Of a stretch of 64,000 bases of DNA, positions 35,009-46,900 are shown one piece after another. The DNA comes from Echinometra lucunter (Eukaryota; Echinodermata; Echinoidea; Camarodonta; Echinometridae): assembly GCA_029962745.1 (NCBI GenBank), contig CM057166.1, forward strand, positions 1,633,994-1,697,993, in the 5' to 3' direction. The position numbers and the translations under genes are program-made. The notes below the pieces were generated by a model. The model saw nothing but the letters and a program-made list of their open reading frames with translations, was not told the DNA's origin and searched no databases. Position 1 is the stretch's first letter. Each line of letters begins with the position of its first letter.

Positions 35009-35389
35009 CATTATCATCATTATATTCATTATTATACTAAATTACATTTCTGTAGCGCTAAATGATTATTGTTTCTAAGCGCTTTACATGATGATTGGTT
35101 AAGGAATAAGGAAGGAAACCCCCAAAATCAAGAGAAAAATAGAAATAAAGAAGGAAAAATGGTTAAGCCAGATTTTAGATGAGCCTATTATGATTAATGG
35201 ATGAATTCATGTCTTTTATAATTTCAGCAAACTGTACAGCTCCAGTGAACACTTTGATAGAGGGTCAAACTTTCGCTCATGGTCACGCAGACGTGATCGA
35301 ATGCGTCGACGAGCCTGGGATGGTGAGGCTCGGAGGACCACGGGCTTTCTGTAACGATGGAACGTGGAAACCAAATGTGCTCTGTAAAT
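27759..35389 (+). CDS. Secreted protein with six CCP (sushi) domains
   Basis: Coding exons 27759-27822, 30605-30784, 31282-31458, 32063-32230, 33054-33233, 34066-34272 and 35228-35389 join in one frame. Every internal exon has a length divisible by three and every junction is phase 1, the classic one-domain-per-exon arrangement of complement control protein modules. Residues 1-21 form a signal peptide (MLNNIVFVLFLVATLVPWTF). The CCP domains cover roughly 22-81, 82-140, 141-196, 197-256, 257-325 and 326-379. Each has four cysteines and a late tryptophan. No membrane helix or other domain is seen, and the last exon is uncertain (see 36031). CCP repeats bind proteins or glycans in complement regulators, adhesion molecules and matrix proteins. 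The specific role cannot be deduced. Confidence 0.87.
28214..28221 (+). repeat. Target-site duplication, left copy (CTAATCAT)
   Basis: Identical to 29383-29390 on the other side of the hAT-like element. Confidence 0.93.
28222..29382. mobile_element. Non-autonomous hAT element in CCP intron 1
   Basis: The element starts CAGGGTTGGCCGG and ends GCTAACCCTG. Exact 8-bp duplications CTAATCAT flank it, both hallmarks of hAT transposons. The subterminal zones carry repeated ATACTGGGAAATACT words (left) and their complements AGTATTTCCCAGTATT (right), probable transposase-binding repeats. Inside, two diverged copies of a segment of about 200 bp (28300-28500 and 28510-28700) follow each other. A poly-G tract lies near 29020. 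No transposase frame is present, so mobility would depend on a helper. Confidence 0.95.
29383..29390 (+). repeat. Target-site duplication, right copy (CTAATCAT)
   Basis: Partner of 28214-28221. Confidence 0.93.
29461..29619. mobile_element. MITE with TIRs GGGTCAGCTGGGTG
   Basis: GGGTCAGCTGGGTGTAAC at 29461 and GGTTGCACCCAGCTGACCC ending at 29619 are inverted with one mismatch. 159 bp, AT-rich centre with TAGTC/GACTA words. Intron 1 of the CCP gene. Confidence 0.85.
29804..29917. mobile_element. Short hairpin element with 38-bp inverted arms
   Basis: ATGTCGCAGTCACACCAACG.. and its inverse ..CGTTGGTGTGACTGCGACAT flank a 36-bp AT-rich loop. The arms also hold AAACCGACTCC/GGAGTCGGTTT. Confidence 0.9.
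30215..30425 (+). repeat. Cluster of ATTGGTT words
   Basis: ATTGGTTA/ATTGGTAA occurs at least six times, with inverted CTAACCAATA and CTGACCAATCC, over 200 bp just upstream of CCP exon 2. Probably a diverged repeat; function unknown. Confidence 0.5.
30605..30784 (+). CDS. CCP gene exon 2, CCP domain 1
   Basis: Acceptor TGTTTTTTAG and donor GTAAGT. Cysteines occur in ACTQPS, ISCDDGY, YSYCYP and VECQ, with tryptophan in TGWDPD. Confidence 0.9.
30838..31078 (-). pseudogene. LINE 3' fragment with (ATC)n tail
   Basis: On the minus strand, LWNELPSFLREIDSLDHFKA is the C-terminus typical of CR1/L2-like RTs. It is followed by a 3' UTR with GATTATGGCGCCGTACAAAA and a terminal (ATC)n run (30841-30870 on the plus strand). 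It lies in CCP intron 2, antisense to the gene. Confidence 0.85.
31282..31458 (+). CDS. CCP gene exon 3, CCP domain 2
   Basis: Acceptor TTAATTCCAG and donor GTACTT. Four cysteines (PCSLP, FSCVSG, GTCGT, PSCAG), TW before the last and one NAT sequon. Confidence 0.88.
32063..32230 (+). CDS. CCP gene exon 4, CCP domain 3
   Basis: Acceptor GCATTTTTCAG and donor GTAGGT. GCSVP, FSCDVGYQL, STCDDGSW and VQC give a textbook CCP pattern. Confidence 0.9.
32294..32349 (+). repeat. (GAA)n microsatellite
   Basis: About 18 GAA units in CCP intron 4. Confidence 0.95.
32355..33040. other. CCP intron 4, no further feature
   Basis: Two 77-codon plus-strand frames (32533-32766 and 32853-33086) have no known domain. 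The second overlaps exon 5 in another frame. Confidence 0.4.
33054..33233 (+). CDS. CCP gene exon 5, CCP domain 4
   Basis: Acceptor CCGTTCATCAG and donor GTATGC. GCLPPTVP, LSCDGE, YCNSSREW and NC, with NVT and NSS sequons. Confidence 0.9.
33400..33632 (+). repeat. (GGT)n/(GAT)n microsatellite in CCP intron 5
   Basis: Imperfect GGTGGT/GATGAT/GAGGAG triplets. A 43-bp segment just after it (33669-33712, CTTACTGTAAC..CCAG..TGGGAACCTAG) closely echoes part of exon 5 (33177-33213). Confidence 0.85.
34066..34272 (+). CDS. CCP gene exon 6, CCP domain 5
   Basis: A CT-rich tract plus TATTTAG acceptor and GTAAAT donor. KCKVP, FTCTGD, ASCLNGAW and ICR. It is longer than its siblings (69 codons), with an insertion before the second cysteine. 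Confidence 0.88.
34485..34548 (-). repeat. LINE 3'-tail fragment
   Basis: GATGATTCACAGCATTTGTA and TGGCGCCATATATCTG match the 3' tail of the LINE fragment at 30838 in the same (minus) orientation. Confidence 0.75.
34838..35115 (-). repeat. (ATT)n/(AAT)n microsatellite joined to an L2/CR1-type 3' tail
   Basis: About 190 bp of AAT/ATT units (34838-35032), followed on the minus strand by TAAAGCGCTTAGAAACAAT and TTAGCGCTACAGAAATG. The GCGCT..AAAT consensus normally precedes the microsatellite tail of such LINEs. Confidence 0.8.
35228..35389 (+). CDS. CCP gene exon 7, CCP domain 6
   Basis: Acceptor ATAATTTCAG and donor GTAAGA, phase 1. NCTAP, IECVDE, AFCNDGTW and VLCK. Confidence 0.88.
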
Positions 35390-35570
35390 GTAAGATTGTC
35401 TCCCTGAATGAGCCTTTCTTTACTTCTTTGTTATGATTTTTTTTACAATTCTTCAACAGAATCAATGATAAAATTCATCAAGCAAGTCTTTTGTCATGTT
35501 TGTAGTAATTGAATAAATGCGAGGGGTTTTTTGGTTGTTGTTCGGTTTTTTGTTTGTTTGTTTTGTGTGT

Positions 35571-35700
35571 TGTTTTTTTTTTTTTTTTTTTTTTTTGGGG
35601 GGGGGAGGTGTTTTACTTTTAAACCGTCCTTTAACTTTTGCTCCCATTTTCTTTCCTTCAAAATCGCGATTTGTTTGTCCATTGCTACGCAAGTACATAC
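35571..35700 (+). repeat. Poly-T/poly-G repeat end
   Basis: T26 then G9 and GTTTTACTTTTAAACCGTCC, ending near TTGCTACGCAAGTACATAC. It resembles the right end of the GTGGCGTAGCTAGG family. Confidence 0.55.
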
Positions 35701-36030
35701 TGTAATGTAAATCAGGTCAAAAGTAGCTCGTAATTTGGTGGTTTAAAACTTTTTTCAGATTGAATTGCGTGAAGATTTACCTTTTGCATAAATAAAAATG
35801 TGTTTTTGTTTTCGGTCCTCCTCTCCCTGCTCTACAATCCCTCTTTCCCTCTCCTTTTCTCTCCCTCTTATTTGATTTTCTTTTTGATTTAACTTTTTAT
35901 TTCTTTCCCTCTCTCTTCTTCTTCCCTCTCTCTCTCCTCCCTCTTTCCCTCCCCCTCTCTCTCTCCTTCTCACTTTCTCTCATCCTGTCTCTCCTCCTTT
36001 CCTTTCACAATTTTCTATTCATGCATGTAG

Positions 36031-36047
36031 ATAAAACAGAACTCTGA
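36031..36047 (+). CDS. Possible last CCP-gene exon (C-terminus YKTEL)
   Basis: A long CT-rich tract ends at ATGCATGTAG (36030). The phase-1 continuation from exon 7 reads Tyr-Lys-Thr-Glu-Leu and a TGA at 36045-36047, giving a 384-residue protein. No AATAAA was found soon after. Because the tract is microsatellite-like the acceptor is unproven; other terminal exons between 35390 and 37500 are possible. Confidence 0.3.
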
Positions 36048-36049
36048 AG

Positions 36050-37530
36050 ACCGATTTTACTGTGGCATACCCGAGTACTATTCAACCGAGGGCTCCAGTA
36101 TACTAACGAGAATAGCTCCACGTAATGATGTTTATGATTATGAAACAACTTGTCAATGCTTGAATGTTTATTAAAAACTTCCACGCCATGACTGAAAAGG
36201 AAACCATAGGAACATTGAGAAATAGAAAAGAAATTACGTCGGTGCCATACTATAGTTGAAATAATTAAAAAACCCAAACAATAGCCTATTATTGCTTAAT
36301 TCTTGTATGAAAGAACTGATAAAAAAGGAAAAGAAGAGAGAGGGAGAGAGATAGGGAAAGAGGGGGAAAGAAGGTAGAGAGAGAGAGAGAGAGGGAGAGA
36401 GAGGGAGAGAGAGGAGAGAGAGAGGAGAGAGAGAGGAGAGAGAGGGAGAGAGAGGAGAGTAAGAAATTAAAAGCTACTGATTGCATTACGATTATTCATT
36501 CTTATAAGCCGAACATTTTTATCACCTGTGATGAATTATGTATTGTTAATGAAAAATATTTAAATTTCCATAGAATTGTCTTAGTCATACTCTGAGTGTT
36601 GTTTATAATCTTGACGATAATAATTTTTGCCAGAATTTGATCGAACAACCAAATCACTGGGCTTTTTCAACAAGACAAAGGCAAAACAATCAATTTCATG
36701 AAGTGCTAGTCAATATTTTAAACAAGCTTATGATGAATATAGTTATAAATTTTCTTCTTTTTTGTTCTTATTATTTTTAAGATATGCTTTTGTACGCTGA
36801 CACCTAGGAAACGTTCATTTTACAGGTTAAAAAGCATGATTCAAATCTTCCCGACAAGCACAGGTCATAACATCTGTACATGTATTAGAGATTTGGCAAA
36901 TGAACAGCTTTCTTTTAACAGGTAACAAATTATAAAGCAACTTAAAGTTAACCTGTTTCAATTTTTTTTCATTTACACCTTTAAGTTTCTTTTAAAACAG
37001 ATTTCCGATTTGCATCACTATCCAATTATGATTGATATATCCATAGTATTTTCACCATACGAAACCATCGCATAATTTCACTCAAACTGTTCCACATCAC
37101 TAATAAGTTGTCTTGAATATTCATTGTAATGTTGGTACTTTGACTTTTATTTACGTAATTACAAGATTGTATTAAGCAATAACTGTAAGTAGGTGACTAG
37201 GTGTATAGGAAGTTAACTCGCTCTTTTCTAGCTTGGTCAATTACGAATCTGGCAAAACCAATGAAGTGAATATAATGCTCAATTGACATTTTAGTTTACA
37301 TTTCATCTCTTTCGAAATCATTTGATACAGTAGCCTAATGATATGCTTATTTGTAAATAAACTTTGAACACTTTGTTCTGATCACTATTTGACTAATGTC
37401 ATTTTTGTAAGGGTCGTGGGGAAAACATTTTAGACTTTGTACAATGACTGCGATGAAAAATGATTATGGAATATACTCCTTAAACATTATGATAGTTTCT
37501 CTTCGGAATTCTTGAGCTCGTGAGTTTCGT
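36050..37530. other. Intergenic; (AG)n tract, otherwise nothing recognised
   Basis: An (AG)n/(GGGA)n tract at about 36333-36462. The rest is AT-rich with no domain-bearing frame. The sulfatase promoter presumably lies at the right end. Confidence 0.45.
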
Positions 37531-37536
37531 TGGAGC

Positions 37537-37923
37537 ATGATCATGGCTTTTACTTTACCAGGCCATCGTCGTTTTGCTCTCATGCTATTCGGCGCAATAC
37601 TAATGTTCTTTTTTGTTGCTTTGAAGCGTTATGGAAGCCTCCTCGGGAAAACCTCTTCTTCGAAGGAAATAGTAATTTTGCGCGAGAAAACGGCTAATAA
37701 CTTGCCGAAACCATTGCCAACGCGACGGAGTACAGATCGGCCACCGAACATCGTGTTTATGCTGGCCGACGATTACGGGTACAATGACATCGGTTACAGG
37801 AATCCAGCAATAAAAACCCCAAATCTAGATGCTTTAGCAGCAGAAGGTGTCAAGTTGGAGAGTTACTATGTTCAACCAATATGTACCCCTTCGAGAGCAC
37901 AACTGATGAGCGGAAGGTATCAG
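37537..37923 (+). CDS. Sulfatase exon 1 (signal, metal site, CTPSR signature)
   Basis: Starts at ATG 37537; a second in-frame ATG at 37543 has the better context (ATCATGG). 129 codons, donor GTACTG at 37924, phase 0. Confidence 0.93.
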
Positions 37924-40900
37924 GTACTGGCCGAAATTAACATCGATTATACTTGGATTACAATTACATTTACAGTGTACTCTAAAAATAAAATGTAAAA
38001 TCACCATTTATAAGGGAGGAGGAGTGACTGCATTTTCAAAATAATATATTATCACTTTGAACATGCTGGATTCAACAGTATAAAGTTTGGAATCCAGCAT
38101 GTATAGTGTTGAATCCAGCATGTTCAAAGTGTTCATCAAACATTTCGAAAATGTCACTCCTCCACCCTTTTAAAATGGTGATTCAACATTTTAGTTTTTC
38201 GAGTGTGTACATGGGATATTTGAAAAAAAAACTGGAGGGGGGGGGGGCAAATATTACAAATGTGGAGAAGGTATAAGAGTCATAGGGGTATAAAGGGGCA
38301 AGGGCCTCAATCGAATTGCATAAAGGGGAAATAAATACGGAAAGAAACGGATAGAAAGGCAGTTGGGGAAGGAAAAAGAGTTTAACACGATGATTCATCC
38401 ATATCTTCAGCACGCTTCAAGGCCTAACACTTTCGCATTTCACTCTAAACATTAAGATCATTGCCCCTCAATGGTTGGACCAGCTTTACACCATTATAAA
38501 TGAGGGTAATACTTGGGGTGCTTGAAGCAGTAATTTTTTTCTAAAACCGTTTTATAATGCACATTGGAGAGATGATATATACCCTGCTGAATCCAAGAAT
38601 ATCGTTGAGAAAAACGGTGTTGAAAAAAAAGCATATTGAAATATAAATTATATATTCTTTAACGCCATTCTTTCTAAGGCATAAAACATTCGGGTATGAA
38701 TTCATGAATTGTACTTTACACTTTATTTTCACTTTTTGTTTGTTTGTCCATTTCAGAATCTATCTAGATTAACACTATTCCAGATCTGATAAAGACCAGA
38801 AAGTATTACAAAATGTAAATTATGAAATAATATCTGGTTTTAAATATGTTATTCACAGTTAATCTCGAAGCCAAATAAGCCAAATGAGAAAACTAGTACA
38901 ATGTGTCAAGACTTTGTACAGTAAAGTAAAGTGGGAAAACAATTTTGTGAGTCCCGAATGTTCCTTAAGGGTTTTGACTTATAATCCTTCACAATAAATA
39001 GTTCGCTGTCACGATGATAAATAGACGATATGCGGAAGATATAAAATTTCAGGATAATTCAAACTGTTATGAAAGTCTGCGACGATCTCGGAAATGATGT
39101 CGAAGGCAATATCAGAACGATGTCGAAGATTAAGTCCGAGATGATGTTTCAGGTGTTCTCCAAAGGTTGATAACATTGTTGATAACAGATGAGAATTTAT
39201 GCACTTTAATTAAGCTCCAGGCTGTTAATCGACATAGATTCTGGACAGATTCTAATCCAAATGTGAAAGCTCCCAGCTTATAAATCTTACCAAAAGCTGG
39301 AACATTCCTGTTTCCCCTTTCCTTTCTGGATGAAGACAAAGTCAAGAATCTTCCCATAGGCCTAACTGTATACGGATCATTAGCATTCTATGTAAATTAC
39401 ATAAACTCCCTAAATAGAAACAATTGTCCTCATTTACTAATCGTGAGTTCAGTACAAGGTCAAGTTTGTATACATCTAAAATAAGAACTGAAAAACATGT
39501 TCCATCTGACATTACAACAAAACAAGAATGAATCACTGGTATTCAAGAAGCTTACATTAATTTTCAACATCTTTCAACAAAGACTGTTAGAAGAATGTTG
39601 GTATCACAGGAAATAAATAAGGATCTAGAATGTTCTTCCACTTCTAGATGTTGAATAATTACTATGATTCTTTGTGTGCTAATTATTACATCAAACTAGT
39701 ATGAACAATCATTTATCTTCTAGAAATTTCTACTATCAGTTATGAGGGCACTAAGAACCACGAAAATACATTCCTGATAGAAGATTCTACAAGGACACAT
39801 TTGTGTTACGTTGATGATAATTCAAATATTGTGGATTTTAATTCAACAATTTGATTTGATTTGATTGTGATTCGATTTGACTCTAATGATTATCACAAAT
39901 GTTACCATAACTAATGAATAGATACACACTGGTCTTCAGCATGGTATAATCTGGCCGGCTCAACCCAACTGTCTTCCCCTCGATGACCCCACCCTAGCTG
40001 ACAAACTCACTGAGGCTGGGTACGATTCTCACATGGTTGGCAAATGGCATTTAGGTCTCTACAAGAAGGATTGCTGGCCGATCAATCGAGGTTTCAAATC
40101 ATTCCTAGGTAGGGCCTAATGTCTCAACTTCATACATTCGCTTTTACGATAAATAATTATGTTAATGTTCTAGTCGCGTAAACAAGATGACAGTGTTTCA
40201 AAAGAACCCTCCCACAATGCAAAGTCTGAAATATTAAAAGGCATGCAGGCCTCATCTGTCACTTATTAAAATCAGAAGTCATACACAGTTACATGAGCCC
40301 TATATGAAGAAAATAACTTGAGTTTGATAATAAGTCATTGGCTACTGTAGTCGGATGTTCCCTGTATAAAGCCTATGAAATTTGAGAAATCAGTAGTCAA
40401 CGGTTTAAAACGCCAAACCCAACCTGGTTCACAAAGTAAAACTATAAATGTTTATTTTAAGTTTGAAGTCAAAGTGTGCTTTATTCGAGTCGTGACACAA
40501 GCCACTATCATTCAATTTGATTACCGACTGTATGTAATAATACATTTAGAAATACATAAGGGATGTTTACATATAAAGATAAAGGGGACTGGATGTTGGG
40601 GGTAATGAAAGTCTTGAGTGACCGTTTATGTTCTAGTGGCAGTAGTTCAAAGCCCTAAATGCGTAGATAGCTAATTATCTTTTGATTCATGAATTATAAA
40701 TGAGGTAGTAGTTATGATCTGTGTGTTTATAAACTCCTTGATTCGCTTCTCTACATGATGGCATGCTTTTAGAACACTTGTTGTATATAGGCTATACCTA
40801 TATTATACCGTAATCTAAGGGGTAATCTGATGTTTTAATCTAATATCAGTTTGCAAACGAATCGTGTGTGTACGTTAAAAAAACCCCACCTATGTCATGT

Positions 40901-43900
40901 ATGTATGGTAAGGGAGTGTGACCTCGCGAGGGTGGGTGTGTGAGTGTGCGTGCGTGTGTGTGTGTGTCTGCTCGCAGTCTGGAAGAGGTATTTATTTCAG
41001 TTCGTCTTATCTTTGTTTGGTGATAAAATGGATATATGGTATACGAGCTCACGGGAGACACGAATGTATTACTTGGTTTCATTTGTTTAGTACAATAAGA
41101 CGTTTAGTTACTTACAGGGGTTTATAATGCCAAATTCTTCCTGGATCACTTTAAATGTTAGAGGGTTAAGGGATAAGGTTAAAAGAACACGCATTTGGGA
41201 GTGGTGTAAAAGAAAAGGGAGTGATGTGACGTTTTTACAGGAAACATATAGTACTATAGAAGTAGAAGAACAGTGGAAAAAAGAATGGGGTGGGCCAATG
41301 TTCTTTTGTCATGGGTCAAACCATAGTAGGGGTGTTCTTATATTGCTCTCCCCTAACTTAAATTTTAAAAGGGATGTTGTTGTTACAGGTAAAGAAGGAA
41401 GATACATTATACTTAAAGCAGAAATCCAAGGGGTTAAATTTTTGTTGGGAAATGTGTATTTTCCTACAAGAGACAAAGTAGCACTGCAAGGTGATCTTTT
41501 AAATGAGCTAGATAAAAGTATTCATAAAGTTTTTGATTCGGATTATTCGATAATATTAGGAGGAGATTTAACACTGTAATGGACGGGAGTATGGATTATG
41601 AAGGGCCAAACATATCAAACTCTAGGTTTAGTGCAGTTTTGAAAGAATTTTTGAATAAGTATGATTTAGAAGATATATGGAGAAAAAGGAATCCTAATGC
41701 TCGACAATTTACTTTTAGACAAAGGTCGCCTTTAGTCCAAAGTCGTTTAGATTATTGGTAATATCATGCAGTTTAGAAAAATTAGTGAATAAGTGTGAAA
41801 TCTTAGTATCAGTAACACCGGATCATTCGGGCATTATTCTACAATTTCAGAATTTGAAAGAAAATTATGTTTATGGAAATTCGTACTGGAAATTTAATAA
41901 TAGTCTTTGTATGGATAAAGATTTTATTAAAGAGATGTATGATATTATATCTGAATTGAAAAATGAATGGGCACCTAGGTTTTCGAATAAATTAGTCTTT
42001 TGGGATTTCTTAAAAAATGAAAATTAGGGAATTTGCTATGAAATATTCTCGGGAAAAAGCAAAATTACGAAAAAGCGAAATAGAAACAGCAGAGGCTGAA
42101 ATCAAGACTTTAGAAAAGCAGATACTCGAAGGTTCGTCGAGATCTGTGATTGATAGAATTAAATTGAAAAAAGATAAGTTAAATGAATTATATAATTTTT
42201 CTCGGCAAGGAATTAAAGTTCGCTCTAGAGCAGATTGGTTTGAGGAGGGGGAAAATAATATGAAGTACTTCGAACAACTGTTAAAAATAAATAAGAGGAA
42301 AAGTGTTATTAAAGAATTATTCATTGAAAATGGAGAAATTATTAGGGACAAAAATAATATTTTAAAAGAAATAAAGATTTTCTATGAAAAATTATATTCT
42401 TTGAAAAATGAAAGTTGTTATAATAACAGTTTATTTTTTAACGAAGTCTTAAAGTTAAGTGAACAGAACAGAGAATTATGTGAAGGTAAAAATAACAAAA
42501 GAAGAATGTTTTAAGGTGTTAAAAGAAATGAAATGGAATAAGTCACCTGGAAATGACGGTTTTACCGTAGAATTTTATGATACACTTTGGCCAGTGTTAG
42601 GGGATTTGTTGGTAGAAGTATTAAACGAAACATATATAAGAAGGGAATTAACAATTTCTCAAAAACAAGGGACTATCACATTGATAGAGAAAGAAGGAAA
42701 AGATACTTTATATATTAAAAATTACAGACCCATTACGTTATTAAATGTAGATTACAAAATATTATCTAAGGTTTTGGCAGCAAGGATCAAACAGGTTTTA
42801 AACGAAATAATTCATTATGATCAGGTGGGATACATAAAAGATAGAAATATTGGGGAAGCAGTTCGACTAATAGAAGATATATTATTTTACTCTAGACATT
42901 ACTTGGAGCAAGGACAAGGATTTTTGATTGCGGTAGATTTTGAAAAAGCGTTTGACTCTGTTTCTCATCAATACTTATTGAAAGCACTCAATTTTTTTGG
43001 TTTTGGGGAGTCATTCTGTTCTTGGGTGAAAATACTATATAAGGATATAAGTAGTTGTGTTATGAATGGTGGGTATTCCACCGGTTACTTTAATGTAGAA
43101 AGGGGGGTCAGACAAGGTGACCCACTTTCGCCCTATTTGTTTTTGATTGCAATAGAATTACTGGCACATGAAATAAGAAGAGACAAAATTTTTAAAGGGA
43201 TAAGTTTGGGGGAGCATGAAATAAGGCAGGTCTTGTATGCCGATGATATGACAATTTTTTTGAAAGACATGAATTCAATAAAAAGGTTGCATTATATTTT
43301 TGAAGAATTTGAAAAAGTCAGTGGCTTAAGGGTAAATATGGACAAGACACATTTTATGTACATGGGTAAGGAAAATGGAAAAAACAAATGACCCTGTATA
43401 TGTATTTGGCAAATATGTTAGGGAAGTTAAAATTTTAGGAGTAATATTTTCAGTTGACTTTAGATTAAAAGATGATCTGAACTATAAAGAAATATTAAGT
43501 AAAATAAAAAAGCTTTTAGGTTGGTGGAAACAACGAGACTTGACTATTATGGGAAAAATACATTTATTGAAAACATATGCATTGACAAAGTTAAATTATG
43601 TTTCATCCATCCTTGTTGTCCCCTCATGGGTGTATATAGAAATCGAGAAATTATCATTTGATTTTATATGGGGAGGGAAAGATCGCATTAAAAGAAAAAT
43701 TATGTATCAGAATTATAATTGTGGTGGGGTTAAAATGATAAATTTTGAAATATTTGTTAGAACGCAGCGTATAATGTGGGTAAAAAGACTTTTGTATGGA
43801 GAAAGAAATCTGGGGTGGAAGTTATTTTTTGATTATTCCCTAAGTTCAGTTGGAGGAAGGTTAATTTTTATATGTGATTATGAAATGAAAAAGATAAAAA

Positions 43901-46900
43901 GTAAGTTGAATATTCCATCTTATTATTTGGAAATGCTAGATGCTTGGCAAGAGATTGATAATTTAAGACATTTCAGTGGTTCTAAAAATCCAATCATTTT
44001 CAATAATAAGAATATTTGTATAGAAAATAAGATGATATTTGATAAAGATTTATTAGAACGAGGGTTAATTAAGGTTGAACATATCATTGACAATGGACAT
44101 ATCAAACCAGTCGCATACTTTTTGAACCTTGGTATGGGAAGTGATCTTTTGTTTACAATAGGTGAAATATATCATGCAATTCCAAGTGATTGGAGAAATG
44201 ATTTAGGTTCGATACAATTTTGTGAGACTATTATCTATTATCTATACTATTATCTTTATGGTAAAATATATATTATTTATATTTAGAAAGGAGGGGGTTT
44301 TACCAACCATTGACGATATACATAAACTTATTTTAGAATATAAGGATCAAGAAAAGAAAATAGCTATTAAAATGGGGAAATTAGGGCGGCACTTGCAAAA
44401 ATGGGAAACAGTAAAATTGTGACAAGGTTAAGTTGTAAGTCTTTATTTACTTTCAATATATGTAATGCTTCTCCCGTGAGCTTGTTATATTCAAAATTGT
44501 TCATCGAATTGTTTTGTACTTTTAAACATGATTTATTTATGATGAGTGTGAGCAGATCTTCTGGACAGTGGTGTGTTGTGTGTGTGTGTATGCGTGTGTG
44601 TGTATGTGTGTGTGTTTGTGTGCGTGTTGGGACGGGGGGAGGGAGGGGGAGGGGGAAGTTTGGTCTTTAAGCATTTTTATAATAACTGATTTCATTGTTT
44701 TTTTAAAGATATATATGACTCATGATTTTATTAAGTTAGTGAAAAAAAGTGAAAATATGAAGTGTAAAGTATTATATATGATTTGAAATGTTAAATTGAA
44801 ATATTATGTAACTTTTTGTTCATGAAATCAGAATAAAAAACATTCAAAAAAAAAGTGTGTGTGTGGGTGTGTGTGTATGTGTGTTGTCGGGGGGGGGGGG
44901 GGGTGTCTTACAGTCGAGCTCTTTTTAAAAGCGCTTGACCAACATGTTGACTGAAAAGGAAAGGGTATAGGGTATTTTTATTCAGGGAAGGACGGTAGAC
45001 AGAAGGTTTTTCGATTGAATTTATCAATTGTATATGACAATTGAAAGAATTGTATTTGGAGAATGATTTGAATTGTTATAATGAAATTAGAATAAAACCA
45101 TACCAGGATGGCATGAATTTGTATTTTATACTAAATATCATTTTACAACAGCTATCATTTTCACAATTTGCAGGATATCTAACGGGTGGGGAGGATTACA
45201 ATACTCACGAATGCATCTATGGGGGGGCCGTATAAAATGGCAAAGGATTGGCATGGACTTGATTTCAGAGACGGTCTAGAACCGGTCCCACACTACAGGG
45301 GGATATATTCAACCCACATCTATGCTCGCCGTGTTCAGAACATCATTGAACAACACGATAAGCAAAAGGTACATGCTGCGCAAGCTTTTTTTCCCCATGC
45401 ATCATGGGTGTCGATTTGTAGCCTATTCGTGGTTTAGGGATGACAGATTGGTGCCGAATATCTTCGGCGAGGGAACTAAGTGACCAAGCGGGCGATTGGT
45501 GTCGGGGGAGGGGGGGGGGGGGGGGTGAGGGAGTCGACGTGAAGGATCGACGAAGTGGAGGAGCATCACTAGAACAGTGTGAAGGAGGTTGTAGGACCTA
45601 TATTAATTTGCCGACAGTACAAATAATAAAATAAATGTTTTTCGCTCGATCGTAACGTTCCCTCGCAGAAAAATTGCTCATTCTATGCTTTGTCACAGCT
45701 TAACGTCGAGTTCCCTCATCCCCTGAAACTGTTGTTGTTACACGTCTCAATCAGCATTAAAAGACGTATACAGTTGGCCCAGTTTGTGCATCCTTTATGA
45801 CTCATTCTAGAAAGAAAATAAGAATGCCTCTGTCATATCGTTATTTATTTCACAGTCAAAAAAGCCTTTTTTCTTCTTCATCAGCCTCTATTTTTATACG
45901 TGTCATTCCAAGCCGTGCATGGCCCCATGGAAGTCCCAGATAGTTACAGGGAACCGTATAAGTTTATCAAAAACGAGAATCGCCAGATCTATGCAGGAAT
46001 GACTACATGTATGGATGAGGCCGTAGGAAACATCACAGATACCCTGAAGAAAGAAGGATTTTGGGACAACACAATCCTGATATTTTCGACAGGTAAAGTT
46101 GAGCATCGAATATCTAAGTACGTACATGTCCCTCTAGTTCTAGAAAACAAATACTGAAAATGTATATTTCTGTTGTTCATTGGCAGATTATTTTGATACC
46201 ATCACGAAATCCGCCTATGAGTTATGCCTGAAGTATGCTTATTTGCGTAATGTCTGTACAATTATGTAATCGGAGACTGGGCGAAGAAGAGGACAGAATA
46301 AAGTTTGGCTCTCTTACCATAATAATAATTATTATTATTATTAAGATGATGATGATGATTATTGTTGTTGTTATTTATTGTTGTTGTTATTATTATAGTA
46401 GTAGCCTACTATACAGTAGCATAATTATTCATTTGGCATTTTCGCAAAAAATTCATTGTTAACAGAATGATTCAACATTCATTTCATTTTCAATCGTAAT
46501 TTACAATGCAAATTTGGTTAAAACGGAAGGGGGGGGGGAGTTAGAATAAAAATACTGTATTAGTTGCATTCGTGCAGTATATACATGACGGAAATAGACC
46601 AATTTCAATATTCAGTCCTGTAGACAATTAGATTTCTCTTCCATTTAGTAAAAAACTAGAAAGATTTTACCGCTGTTTGCTGAAACTACTTTTTACTAAC
46701 TTTACCCAATACCTAGGGGGCTAGACAGGTTTTAGGGACACGGAATGCTGTAAAAGGTTGTTGGGTGTCAGTGTGTTCAGGAGATCATCCTGCACAACTT
46801 CCAGGTGGACTACCTTGAAATTACGCTGCTGAAAAGAAATGGCGGCCATTTTTCCAAAATGGCTGCCCTGTAAACTAGTATTGAACTGTTTTGAATGTAA

